Assembly (NCBI RefSeq): GCF_051175385.1
Contig: NZ_CP195106.1
Location: forward strand, 3,410,001-3,474,000
Direction: 5' to 3'
From: Tundrisphaera lichenicola
GTDB lineage: Bacteria; Planctomycetota; Planctomycetia; Isosphaerales; Isosphaeraceae
Length of the DNA stretch: 64,000 bases
Of the stretch, positions 53,422-62,743 are shown piece after piece. Every line of letters starts with the position of its first letter. Position 1 is the first letter of the stretch. The notes under the pieces were generated by a model, which made no database searches, was not told where the DNA came from, and saw only the letters and a list, made by a program, of their open reading frames with translations. The translations under genes and the position numbers were made by a program.

Positions 53422-56259
53422 ATGCGTCCGACCATCGAACGACCGGGACTCCTTGTCGGCTGGATCGCCCCGGCCGCCTTGCTGGTGGCCTGGGGGGCCG
53501 GTTCGACTCGGGCCGAGGGGCCGGATTCTCCCGAGGCCCTGGCGTTCTTCGAGTCGAGCGTCCGGCCGATTCTGGCCGAGCAATGCTGGAAGTGCCACGG
53601 GCCGGACAAGCAGTCGGGGGGGCTCCGGCTCGACTCGCGGGCCTCGATCCTGGAAGGGGGGGATGCCGGGCCGGTCCTGGTCCCCGGCGAGCCCGACAAG
53701 AGCCCGATCCTCCAGGTGGTCCGCCATGAAGGGGACCTCCCCAAGATGCCCCCCAAGGGGGATAAGCTGACCGACGTGGCCGTCGCGTCGCTGGCGAAGT
53801 GGGTCGGCATGGGTGCCCCTTGGCCCGCCGGCCCGGTCCCGACGTCCGAGGCCAGGGAATCCGCCGCCCGGTCGCACTGGGCCTATCAGCCGGTCGGCAA
53901 CCCGGCCCCGCCCGCGGTCGAGGATTCCCCCTGGGTCGCCTCGCCGGTCGATGCCTTCATCCTCGCGAAGCTCGAAGCGAACAAGCTCGCCCCTTCGGGA
54001 CCGGCCGACAAGCGGACCATGATCCGCCGGGCTTCGTACGACCTGACCGGCCTGCCTCCCACGCCCGAGGAGGTCGAGGCCTTCGTGCAAGACGAGTCCC
54101 CCCAGGCGTTCGCCCGGGTGGTCGACCGATTGCTGGCCTCCCCCCGGTACGGCGAGCGCTGGGGTCGGCACTGGCTGGATGTCGCACGCTATGCCGACAC
54201 CAAGGGTTACGTCTTCACCGCCGAGCGCCGTTATCCGTACTCGTACACCTATCGCGACTACGTGATCCGGGCGTTCAACGAGGACAAGCCGTACGACCAG
54301 TTCCTCGTCGAGCAGATCGCCGCCGACCGGCTCCCGCTCGGAGAGGACAAGCGGCCCCTGGCGGCCCTGGGGTTCCTGACCGTCGGCCGTCGGTTCCTGA
54401 ACGATAACAACGAGATCATCGACGATCGGATCGACGTGGTGACCCGGGGGCTCCTGGGGATGAGCGTCACCTGCGCCCGGTGCCACGACCACAAGTTCGA
54501 CCCGATCCCGACCGAGGACTATTACTCGCTCCACGGGGTCTTCGCCAGCTCGATCGAGCCCGAGGAATTGCCGCTCCTGCCCGACGCCGCCCCGGAGAAA
54601 GACCGGGCCGACTACGAGCGTCAGCGTCAGGAACGGCTCGACGTGGCCGAGCAGTATCGGATCGCCCACAAGGCGATGATCGAGGCCGAGATCCGCGACC
54701 ACCTCCGGGCCTTCACCGAGGCGAGCCAGGCGATCGGCTTCGAGTCGAAAGGGGGCCGGAAAGACCCCAGGCTGGAAGAAGCCGCCCGAGCCCGCGAGGT
54801 CTCCCCGGAGCGGCTCCGGTTCGTGGCCCGTCGGCTGGGCAAGCTCCTCGACCCCAAGGCCGAGGGGCACGACCCGATCCTCGCTCCCTGGCGGTCCTTC
54901 TCCGCCTTGCCCGCCGAGGGGTTCGAGGCGAAGGCCGCCGAACTGGCGAAGCAACTCGCCGAGCCCGACCCGTCGAAGCCGATCGACCCGGTCGTCCTCA
55001 AGGCGATGGTCGAGCCTCCGCCGAAGTCGCTGGCCGAGGTCGCCGCTCGATACGGCGATCTGTTCGAGCGGGCCGCGAAGTCGTTCGCGGAGAACCCCGA
55101 GATCGGCCCGCCCCTCACGATCCCCGACCCTGCCCTGGCGCCGATCCATGAGCGGCTCGTGGCCGAGGAGAGCCCGATCGAGATCCCACTCGAAGCCCTC
55201 GACCGCGTGCTGAACCGGGCCGAGCGCGAGAAGCTCCAGGGGCTCAAGAAGAAGGTCGCCGAGCTGGATGTCACGCACCCCGGCTCGCCCGCCCGGGCGA
55301 TGGTCCTGAATGACGCCCCGAACCCGACCAACCCCCGGGTTTCGATCCGTGGGAACCCCAACCGGCCCGGCAAGGAGGTCCCGCGTCGGTTCCTCCGGGT
55401 CCTCTCCGGCGGCGAGGCCAAGCCCTTCACCGACGGCTCGGGTCGGCTCGAACTGGCCCGGGCCATCGCCAGCCCCGAGAATCCCCTGACCGCCCGGGTG
55501 ATGGTCAACCGGATCTGGCACGAGCACTTCGGCGTCGGCCTGGTCTCGACCCCCAGCGACTTCGGGGCCCGGGGCGAGCTTCCCTCGCACCCCGAGCTGC
55601 TCGACTTCCTGGCCCGTCGGTTCATGGAAAGCGGCTGGTCGGTCAAGGCGCTCCATCGCCTGATCCTGCTTTCCAACACCTATCAGCAGAAGTCCGACCT
55701 CCGCGAGGATGGCTTCGCCGCCGATCCCATCAACCGGCTCCTCTGGCGGCAGAACCGCCGGAGGCTCGACTTCGAGGCCTTGAGGGATGGCGTCCTGGCC
55801 GTTGCCGGTCAGCTCGACCCGACCATGGGGGGCCGCCCCGTCGAGCTGTTCGAGCGGAAGTCCTCCTCTCATCGGAGGACGGTCTATGGCTATGTCGATC
55901 GCTACGACCTCGACCCGACCTACCGGACCTTCGACTTCCCCAGCCCCGACATCAGCGCCCCGCAGCGGCCCACGACCACGGTCCCCCAGCAGGCCCTCTT
56001 CCTGATGAACAGCCCGTTCCTGCTCGATCAGGCCAAGGCCCTGGCCAATCGCCCCGACCTGGCCTCGAAGCCGCTCGAAGACCGGGTCGCCCGGCTCCAT
56101 CTGGACCTCTTCGGCCGAGGCCCCGAACCTCGCGAGGTCGAGCTGGCCCGCCAGTTCGTCGAAGCCTGCCCCAAGGGGGATGGTCCCGACGCCCCCTCCC
56201 CCTGGGAGGAGTATGCCCAGGTCCTCCTGCTGACCAACGAATTCCTCTTCCTCGACTGA
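53422..56259 (+). CDS. Planctomycete cytochrome C (PSCyt1), DUF1549 and DUF1553 protein
   Basis: 945 residues from the ATG at 53422, which begins a signal peptide (LLVGWIAPAALLVAWG). The PSCyt1-type domain has a c-type heme motif CWKCH (55-59). DUF1549 follows (about 155-370: SPVDAFILAKLEANKL; YADTKGYVFTAERRYPYSY), with another CARCHDHKFDPI near 350. DUF1553 covers the last third (about 655-900: RLELARAIASPENPLTARVM; NRIWHEHFGVGLVSTPSDFG). This is the standard planctomycete partner of a DUF1501 protein, which follows 14 bp later. Both are thought to act outside the cytoplasm in polysaccharide or redox processing, but the reaction is unknown. Confidence 0.97.
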   Translation: MRPTIERPGLLVGWIAPAALLVAWGAGSTRAEGPDSPEALAFFESSVRPILAEQCWKCHGPDKQSGGLRLDSRASILEGGDAGPVLVPGEPDKSPILQVVRHEGDLPKMPPKGDKLTDVAVASLAKWVGMGAPWPAGPVPTSEARESAARSHWAYQPVGNPAPPAVEDSPWVASPVDAFILAKLEANKLAPSGPADKRTMIRRASYDLTGLPPTPEEVEAFVQDESPQAFARVVDRLLASPRYGERWGRHWLDVARYADTKGYVFTAERRYPYSYTYRDYVIRAFNEDKPYDQFLVEQIAADRLPLGEDKRPLAALGFLTVGRRFLNDNNEIIDDRIDVVTRGLLGMSVTCARCHDHKFDPIPTEDYYSLHGVFASSIEPEELPLLPDAAPEKDRADYERQRQERLDVAEQYRIAHKAMIEAEIRDHLRAFTEASQAIGFESKGGRKDPRLEEAARAREVSPERLRFVARRLGKLLDPKAEGHDPILAPWRSFSALPAEGFEAKAAELAKQLAEPDPSKPIDPVVLKAMVEPPPKSLAEVAARYGDLFERAAKSFAENPEIGPPLTIPDPALAPIHERLVAEESPIEIPLEALDRVLNRAEREKLQGLKKKVAELDVTHPGSPARAMVLNDAPNPTNPRVSIRGNPNRPGKEVPRRFLRVLSGGEAKPFTDGSGRLELARAIASPENPLTARVMVNRIWHEHFGVGLVSTPSDFGARGELPSHPELLDFLARRFMESGWSVKALHRLILLSNTYQQKSDLREDGFAADPINRLLWRQNRRRLDFEALRDGVLAVAGQLDPTMGGRPVELFERKSSSHRRTVYGYVDRYDLDPTYRTFDFPSPDISAPQRPTTTVPQQALFLMNSPFLLDQAKALANRPDLASKPLEDRVARLHLDLFGRGPEPREVELARQFVEACPKGDGPDAPSPWEEYAQVLLLTNEFLFLD

Positions 56260-56273
56260 ACGGAGGCGAGCCG

Positions 56274-57743
<1,470 letters not shown>

Positions 57744-57847
57744 TCGATGATCGAATTCCGGGCTCTCCCGAACGACCTTCCCTGAGGTCGTCCGGAGCAC
57801 GTGCGCCCTCGAAAGAGCGAGGGTGTCCCTCTCGATTTTGGCATTTT

Positions 57848-57909
57848 CCGTAGGGCAGGGCTTGCCCTGCCACGAGGCGGGTCTCGGCAGTGCAAGCCCT
57901 GCCCTACGG
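57848..57909. repeat. REP-like inverted doublet (24-bp arms)
   Basis: Arms 57848-57871 and 57886-57909 pair with one mismatch (CCGTAGGGCAGGGCTTG at the outer ends). The loop is 14 bp. The inner part of the left arm is itself palindromic (GGGCAGGGCTTGCCCTGCC). Confidence 0.9.
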
Positions 57910-58072
57910 GAAGCTAGGAACCAGTCCCCATCCCTCGACCTTCCCCGATCGCCTCTCACCGTCACAACTAGAATTTACCCCCTGATCCGCCAGGATATCC
58001 TAACCTCCTGACAGGGCTGGTTCTCCGCGCCAAATCATGGCAAATCCCGAGAAACGAATTTACCCAAACTTC

Positions 58073-58084
58073 CTAATCGATTAG
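58073..58084. promoter_or_regulatory. Perfect 12-bp palindrome, possible operator
   Basis: CTAATCGATTAG lies 83 bp before the repeat-protein start, next to a TTGACC hexamer (58086). No -10 box is convincing. Confidence 0.35.
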
Positions 58085-58167
58085 ATTGACCTTGGCCTAA
58101 GATTTGATTGTGTCTTGCCAGGCCGAGCTTGATTGGCCCACCTTGAATGACTTCTGGGAGGACGACG

Positions 58168-59046
58168 ATGCGATTGCGAGCGGCTGGTTCGTTGGTGGCG
58201 GTGGCGGCTGTGGCGTGGGTGATGGCTCCCGGGACGGCGTCGGCCTGCCATAAATGCCACAGAAATCCGTGCGTCCTGGCCCCGGCCCCCGCGCCGACGG
58301 TCCAGTGCGTCACCGAGATGGTCCCGTACACGACCTACAAGAACGTGACCCGGACCGCGTTCCGGCCGGTGACCGAGACCATCATGGTCAAGAAGGCCAC
58401 GACGACCTTCGTCGAGCGCCAGCGGGTGGTCTGCAAGCCGGTCTTCGACACCACGTTCGTCCAGCGGACGGTCGAGATCTGCCGCCCCGTCCACGAGACC
58501 AGCTACGTCAACCAGCAGTACACCGTCTGCCGGCCGGTCTCGACGACCCAGCAGGTCACCGAGTACCAGTACCAGCCGTCGACCCGGATGGTCAGCGTCC
58601 CGGTGGTGTCCAAGGGCTGCGGCCACTGCGGCAAGCCCAAGATCGCCTGCGGCTGCGTGACCGTGGCCCAGACCTGCTACACCCCAGTCCCGGTGGTCCG
58701 CGACGTGGTCGTGACCCGGATGGTCTCCGAGGTCCAGACCCGCCAGGTCCCGGTGACCCACACCCGGATGGTCCGCGAGACCAAGGTCGAGAACGTCCCG
58801 GTCCGCCATTGCCGGATGGTCCAGGAAGTCGTGACCGACCGGATCCCGGTGACCACCTTCCACTGCGAGCCCAAGCAGATCACCCGCCAGGTCCCCTACC
58901 CGGTCTGCGAGACCGTGGCCGTCACCTGCTACCGCCCCGTGACCCGGATGGTCCCCGTGGTCTACGCCGCCCCCGCTCCCGCCCCGAGCCTGCAAGCCGC
59001 CCCCGCCCCCTCGGGCCAGGCGGCCGCCCCCTCGAAGCAGGGCTAA
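58168..59046 (+). CDS. Exported cysteine-containing repeat protein (planctomycete YTV-like surface protein)
   Basis: 292 residues from the ATG at 58168, with GGGAGG 6 nt upstream. A signal peptide (RAAGSLVAVAAVAWVMAPG, cleavage near ASA) is followed by a cysteine pair region (CHKCHRNPC) and degenerate ~15-20-residue repeats with Val, Thr, Tyr, Arg and a periodic Cys (YTTYKNVTRTAFRPVTETI; FVQRTVEICRPVHETSYV; VTRMVSEVQTRQVPVTHTRM). Pro/Ala-rich C-terminus. This is the pattern of YTV-type planctomycete cell-wall or surface proteins. The role is probably structural, with disulfide crosslinks possible. Confidence 0.85.
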   Translation: MRLRAAGSLVAVAAVAWVMAPGTASACHKCHRNPCVLAPAPAPTVQCVTEMVPYTTYKNVTRTAFRPVTETIMVKKATTTFVERQRVVCKPVFDTTFVQRTVEICRPVHETSYVNQQYTVCRPVSTTQQVTEYQYQPSTRMVSVPVVSKGCGHCGKPKIACGCVTVAQTCYTPVPVVRDVVVTRMVSEVQTRQVPVTHTRMVRETKVENVPVRHCRMVQEVVTDRIPVTTFHCEPKQITRQVPYPVCETVAVTCYRPVTRMVPVVYAAPAPAPSLQAAPAPSGQAAAPSKQG

Positions 59047-59205
59047 GATCTCCGAAGGAGAACCCGATCCGGCGGCCCTGACGAGCGGGGCCGTCGGATA
59101 CCCATTATCTCCAACCACCCTCCTCCCTCCAGGTTTCCTCATCGCAGGCCGTCAACACGGCCGATCAAATGAGAGATTACCAACGGGTTCCCGGGGAGGG
59201 GTTCC

Positions 59206-60591
59206 ATGGTCCGGTCGGGTTGGGCGATCGGGATACTGCTGGTCCTGTCGGCGAGGACGAATGGGGGCGACCATGTCCCCCGCGAGCGACCCGCCAACGC
59301 CAGCCAGCCCCCCGGGGCGAGCTTCGAGCGGCACGTCTCCCGGCAACAAAAGACGTTGCTGGTCAAGGATACGCTTCGCGCGACGGGCATGGAGTTCGCC
59401 CATCATCCCGTTCATTCGACGGTGTTCGGGGTCTCTCGGCTGGTCGAGCGGGCCGGGGTCCTCCTGGCCGAGAGGATTCCCCACAGCCCCTGGCCGCTCG
59501 GGTTCCAGGACCCCGAGGCCGGTGGCCCTTGCACCCCGGCGCGGATCACGCCCCTTTTCGGGAGTCGTCCCGCCTACCAGGCCCTGCTCGACCTGATCGG
59601 GTCCGCCCGGTGTCGGGTCGACCTCATGATGTATAGCTGGGACGACGACACGGCCGGCCGGACCGTCGCCGAGGCCCTGATCGAGCGGGCCCGGTCGGGC
59701 ATCCTCGTCCGACTGATGATCGACCGGGGCGCTTACGTGACCGGCGAGGATAACGCCAGGGTTCCCGAAGGGTATCCCACCTACATCGATGACCTCCGGG
59801 CCGCGCCCAACGTTCAGGTGATCGAGTCGCCCGATCCCGGATTCGTGTTCGACCACCGGAAGCTCGCCGTGATCGACGACCGGATGGCCTGGTCCGGCGG
59901 GATGGTCCTGACCAACCCCTCGCTCTTCCGTTGGCACAACTTCGCCTACCTGGCCGAAGGGGCCATCGTCCCGCAATTTGCCGCGCTCTTCCGGGAGCGA
60001 TGGGAACAGCTCGGAGGATCCCCCGTCCCGGCTTGCCCGGAGTCGGTCGGGGTCGAGTCGGTGAGCCCCAACGCCTCGGTCCGGATGGTCCGGACCGATC
60101 TCGGCCACCGATCGCTCAAGGAGGCGGTCTACGGGGCCATCGACCGGGCGAAGCATCACATCTATCTCGAAAACTGCTACTTCAGCGACGAGGTCCTGGC
60201 CCAGAAGCTCGTCGACGCCAGCCATCGAGGGGTGGACGTCCGGGCCGTCCTGACGATGAGGGGCGACGTCGAGCTGATGAACAAGTTCGCGGCGATCATG
60301 AGCAATCGACTGCTCAAGGGCGGGGCGAGGGTTTACCTCTACCCGGCGATGACCCACGTCAAGGCGTTATCCGTGGACGGGACGCTCGCCTATATCGGGA
60401 CCGGGAACTTCGACGACCTGAGCCTCCGGAACAACCGAGAGGTGGCCCTGACCGTCCGGGAACCCGACTTGATCCGCCAGATCGATCAGGGCCTTTTCCT
60501 CAAGGACATGGCCGACTCCCAGGAGCTTCGAGCCCTGCTCCCCCGGCCGAAGTGGTGCTTCCTGCTGGAAGCGACCTCGATCCTCTATTGA
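59206..60591 (+). CDS. Phospholipase D family protein (cardiolipin synthase-like), exported or membrane-associated
   Basis: 461 residues. A hydrophobic N-terminus (AIGILLVLSARTNGG) suggests export. Two HKD motifs are complete: FDHRKLAVIDD (His217, Lys219, Asp224) and MTHVKALSVDG (His384, Lys386, Asp391), each followed by the usual GG/GTGNFD. The spacing matches cardiolipin synthase-like enzymes, without the two N-terminal membrane helices of ClsA. The likely reaction is phosphatidyl transfer or phospholipid hydrolysis. It lies 160 bp after the surface-protein gene and converges with the next gene. Confidence 0.93.
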   Translation: MVRSGWAIGILLVLSARTNGGDHVPRERPANASQPPGASFERHVSRQQKTLLVKDTLRATGMEFAHHPVHSTVFGVSRLVERAGVLLAERIPHSPWPLGFQDPEAGGPCTPARITPLFGSRPAYQALLDLIGSARCRVDLMMYSWDDDTAGRTVAEALIERARSGILVRLMIDRGAYVTGEDNARVPEGYPTYIDDLRAAPNVQVIESPDPGFVFDHRKLAVIDDRMAWSGGMVLTNPSLFRWHNFAYLAEGAIVPQFAALFRERWEQLGGSPVPACPESVGVESVSPNASVRMVRTDLGHRSLKEAVYGAIDRAKHHIYLENCYFSDEVLAQKLVDASHRGVDVRAVLTMRGDVELMNKFAAIMSNRLLKGGARVYLYPAMTHVKALSVDGTLAYIGTGNFDDLSLRNNREVALTVREPDLIRQIDQGLFLKDMADSQELRALLPRPKWCFLLEATSILY

Positions 60592-60601
60592 AGGTGGGGA
60601 G

Positions 60602-61756
60602 TCAGCCCTTCGACCGGACGTGGGCGAGGGCCAGCAGTCCGTAGGCGGTCACGAGGTTGGCATCCCCTTCCATGAAGCCATCGGTCGCGTTGACCCAGCT
60701 CCCGTTCTCGTCCTGACGCCTGCCCAGCGCCCCGGTGAGGTCGCCTCGCCAGTCGTGCGACTTGCCATCGCCGTCGACGAACATGTCCTCTCCCAGGACG
60801 GACAGGGTCTTGGCGAAGGTTTGATAGTAGTAGTAGAGCCCTCGCTGCCCCAGGCCGGGGTTCTCTTCCACGCTGTAGTGTCGGGCGATGTAGGCCCGAG
60901 CCGCCTTGACCCTCGGGTCGTCGGCCGAGAGGCCCGCGTAGATCATGCTCCGGAGCCCGGCGTAGGTCATGCTGGCGTAAGAACGGAGCCCCCCGTCGTC
61001 GGCCTGGCCGGCGACGCTGGTCCCCCCGCCGGCGGCGGTGTAGACGAAGCCGCCATCGTTGACCTTGTCGGCCCAGGGCTGGTCGTTGAACTCGCTCTTG
61101 AGGTTCTGGCAGCGGGAGACGAACACCAGGGCCTTCTTCATCGCCGGGTCGTCGGCGGGAATCCCGGTGTTCCGGAGGGCGTCCATCATGAACGTCGTGT
61201 TCGAGAGATCCGGCCGGGGGGCGCGGGCCGCCTTGGTTGCCGAGGCCGGGGGAGTCGGGCCATAGCCCGCCCCGCCGTAATACGGGTTATCCGGGCTCGT
61301 GCCGTTCGACTCGTCGAACTGGGTCGAGCGGAGGAAATCCTGCCCCCCCTTGATCAGCCCATCGTACCGGCCGCCCCGGTTGGCCTCGTGGAACGCCATC
61401 AAGGCGACCGAGGTGGAATAGCTGGAGTGCGAAGCCCGGCTCAGGCCGCCGTCGGGCCCGAGGAAGCCTTCGAGGTACCCCAGCCCCTTGGTGATGACCG
61501 GCTCCTCGGGCGAGACCCGGCCGGACCGGAGCAGGCCCGAGATCACCAGGGCCGAGATCCCGGGCTCCTTCCGGTCGGGCGACCAGCTCCCGTCGGCGGT
61601 CTGGCGGCCCCGGAGGAACTCGACCCCCTTCGCGGTCATCCTGGCCCCATCGGCCTGGGTCTCCTCAGAGCCCCAGGAGACCCGAGCCCCGAAGGCGACC
61701 AGGCCCGCGATCCCCAATCCCCGGGCGAGGAACTCTCGGCGAGACTCCCGATTCAT
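60602..61756 (-). CDS. Terpene-cyclase/prenyltransferase-fold repeat protein, Tat-exported
   Basis: 384 residues from the ATG at 61756, giving a twin-arginine-like signal (MNRESRREFLARGLGIAGL). The rest has the alpha/alpha-toroid repeats of squalene-cyclase-like proteins (GRQTADGSWSPDR; GLGYLEGFLGPDGGLSRAS; NDGGFVYTAAGGGTSV; GRRQDENGSWVNA), but the catalytic DxDD motif is absent, so a cyclase role is unlikely. Such proteins are frequent in planctomycetes with unknown roles. Confidence 0.85.
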   Translation of the reverse strand: MNRESRREFLARGLGIAGLVAFGARVSWGSEETQADGARMTAKGVEFLRGRQTADGSWSPDRKEPGISALVISGLLRSGRVSPEEPVITKGLGYLEGFLGPDGGLSRASHSSYSTSVALMAFHEANRGGRYDGLIKGGQDFLRSTQFDESNGTSPDNPYYGGAGYGPTPPASATKAARAPRPDLSNTTFMMDALRNTGIPADDPAMKKALVFVSRCQNLKSEFNDQPWADKVNDGGFVYTAAGGGTSVAGQADDGGLRSYASMTYAGLRSMIYAGLSADDPRVKAARAYIARHYSVEENPGLGQRGLYYYYQTFAKTLSVLGEDMFVDGDGKSHDWRGDLTGALGRRQDENGSWVNATDGFMEGDANLVTAYGLLALAHVRSKG

Positions 61757-62041
61757 GATGCCAACCCTCTCGATCGTGGTGGGCCCGGCCCTCTCCGGTC
61801 GGGGCACCACGAGTCGAGGAGGTCGACGACCTCACCTCCCTCGGAGAACCGCCGAACCTCGAAGACCCCCGGTCCCCTTGGTTTTGAGCGACGGTCGACC
61901 CAAGGCAAACGATGTTCCTCGGAGATTCGGCCTCCACAAGAGGATTGGGCGAAGGGACTTGCGTGATAACCAACCTCGGTAATCCGATTCTCGATCGGCG
62001 AATCTTTCACCCGATCGGCGAAAGATTCACCGCGCGTCGGT

Positions 62042-62380
62042 TCAGGACCCGCCGTAGAGGTAGCGGTGCTCGATCAGGAGGTAGATCACCGTGGCCCCCA
62101 GGAAGAGCCCCGCCATCGACGCGAGATAGAGGACCAGCAGGACCATCGGGCCGAGCCGGGCCTCGAACCTTCGAGAATAATGCCAGCCGAGCCAGCCCAG
62201 GGCCCAGTACCCCGCGAACCCGACCCCGGCCAGGCCGAGCAGGAACGGCTCGGTCCTCCGGTGATCCTGGATGTCCGCGATCGCGAGGGCCACGAACGCG
62301 ACCAGAAGCCCGAGATGCCAGACCCGGACCCGAGCCAGCGGAGAGACGCTGCGGGGCGTCGCGGATTGGGGCGGATTCAT
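62042..62380 (-). CDS. Small integral membrane protein
   Basis: 112 residues with three predicted membrane helices (VWHLGLLVAFVALAIADI; FLLGLAGVGFAGYWALGWLG; VLLVLYLASMAGLFLGATVI) and a Pro-rich cytoplasmic N-terminus. No family is recognised. It is upstream of the cyclase-fold gene on the same strand with a 285-bp gap, so separate promoters are likely. Confidence 0.8.
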   Translation of the reverse strand: MNPPQSATPRSVSPLARVRVWHLGLLVAFVALAIADIQDHRRTEPFLLGLAGVGFAGYWALGWLGWHYSRRFEARLGPMVLLVLYLASMAGLFLGATVIYLLIEHRYLYGGS

Positions 62381-62743
62381 GGAAATCCCCCGAAGGTTGA
62401 TGTGGTTGGATCTCGATCCAGACTACCGGGTGGTCTGACTTTTGTCGAGGAGCTGTGTCGTCGTGCCAGGCCAGGAAATCCCGGCATCGTAGAACGCAAG
62501 GCGACCTGGTGGGCGAGACGATCCATGACAGCCACCGGAGGTATGACCTGGCGATGGACCATAAAGACCCCACCGCCTGCCGGATGCAGAAACCGCTGGC
62601 CAGTCCCTTCGATCCTGCGTTGGATTCGGCCCGAAGCGTCATTGAGCGGGGCCTCGGGTAACCCAACCTGCCTCGGCGGTGGTCTCGACGGCTTGACGAG
62701 TTGGGGCCGTTGATCCTTGCGACGGGCGCGGAGCTTTCCCGAC
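62381..62743. other. Intergenic region with a dispersed repeat
   Basis: The 363-bp gap carries copy 2 of the 104-bp repeat (62593-62696). No gene was found; short frames read LASPFDPALDSARSVIER through the repeat. Confidence 0.55.
62593..62696 (+). repeat. Dispersed intergenic repeat, copy 2
   Basis: Inverted relative of 37417-37520 with 88 of 104 identical positions and no gap. The frame seen in the other copy is broken here by TAA after GGCCTCGGG, which argues against a functional gene. Confidence 0.8.

Larger units (their letters stand above)
57744..58167. other. Intergenic region with REP-like doublet and a palindrome before the repeat-protein gene
   Basis: The 424-bp gap contains the doublet at 57848-57909 and a perfect palindrome CTAATCGATTAG at 58073-58084. 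The palindrome is about 84 bp before the ATG and could be an operator. No gene was seen. Confidence 0.55.

Noticed and set aside
53161..56100. 979-codon minus-strand frame opposite the DUF1549/DUF1553 gene
   Set aside because: Shadow frame; the plus strand encodes CxxCH and DUF1549/DUF1553 motifs.
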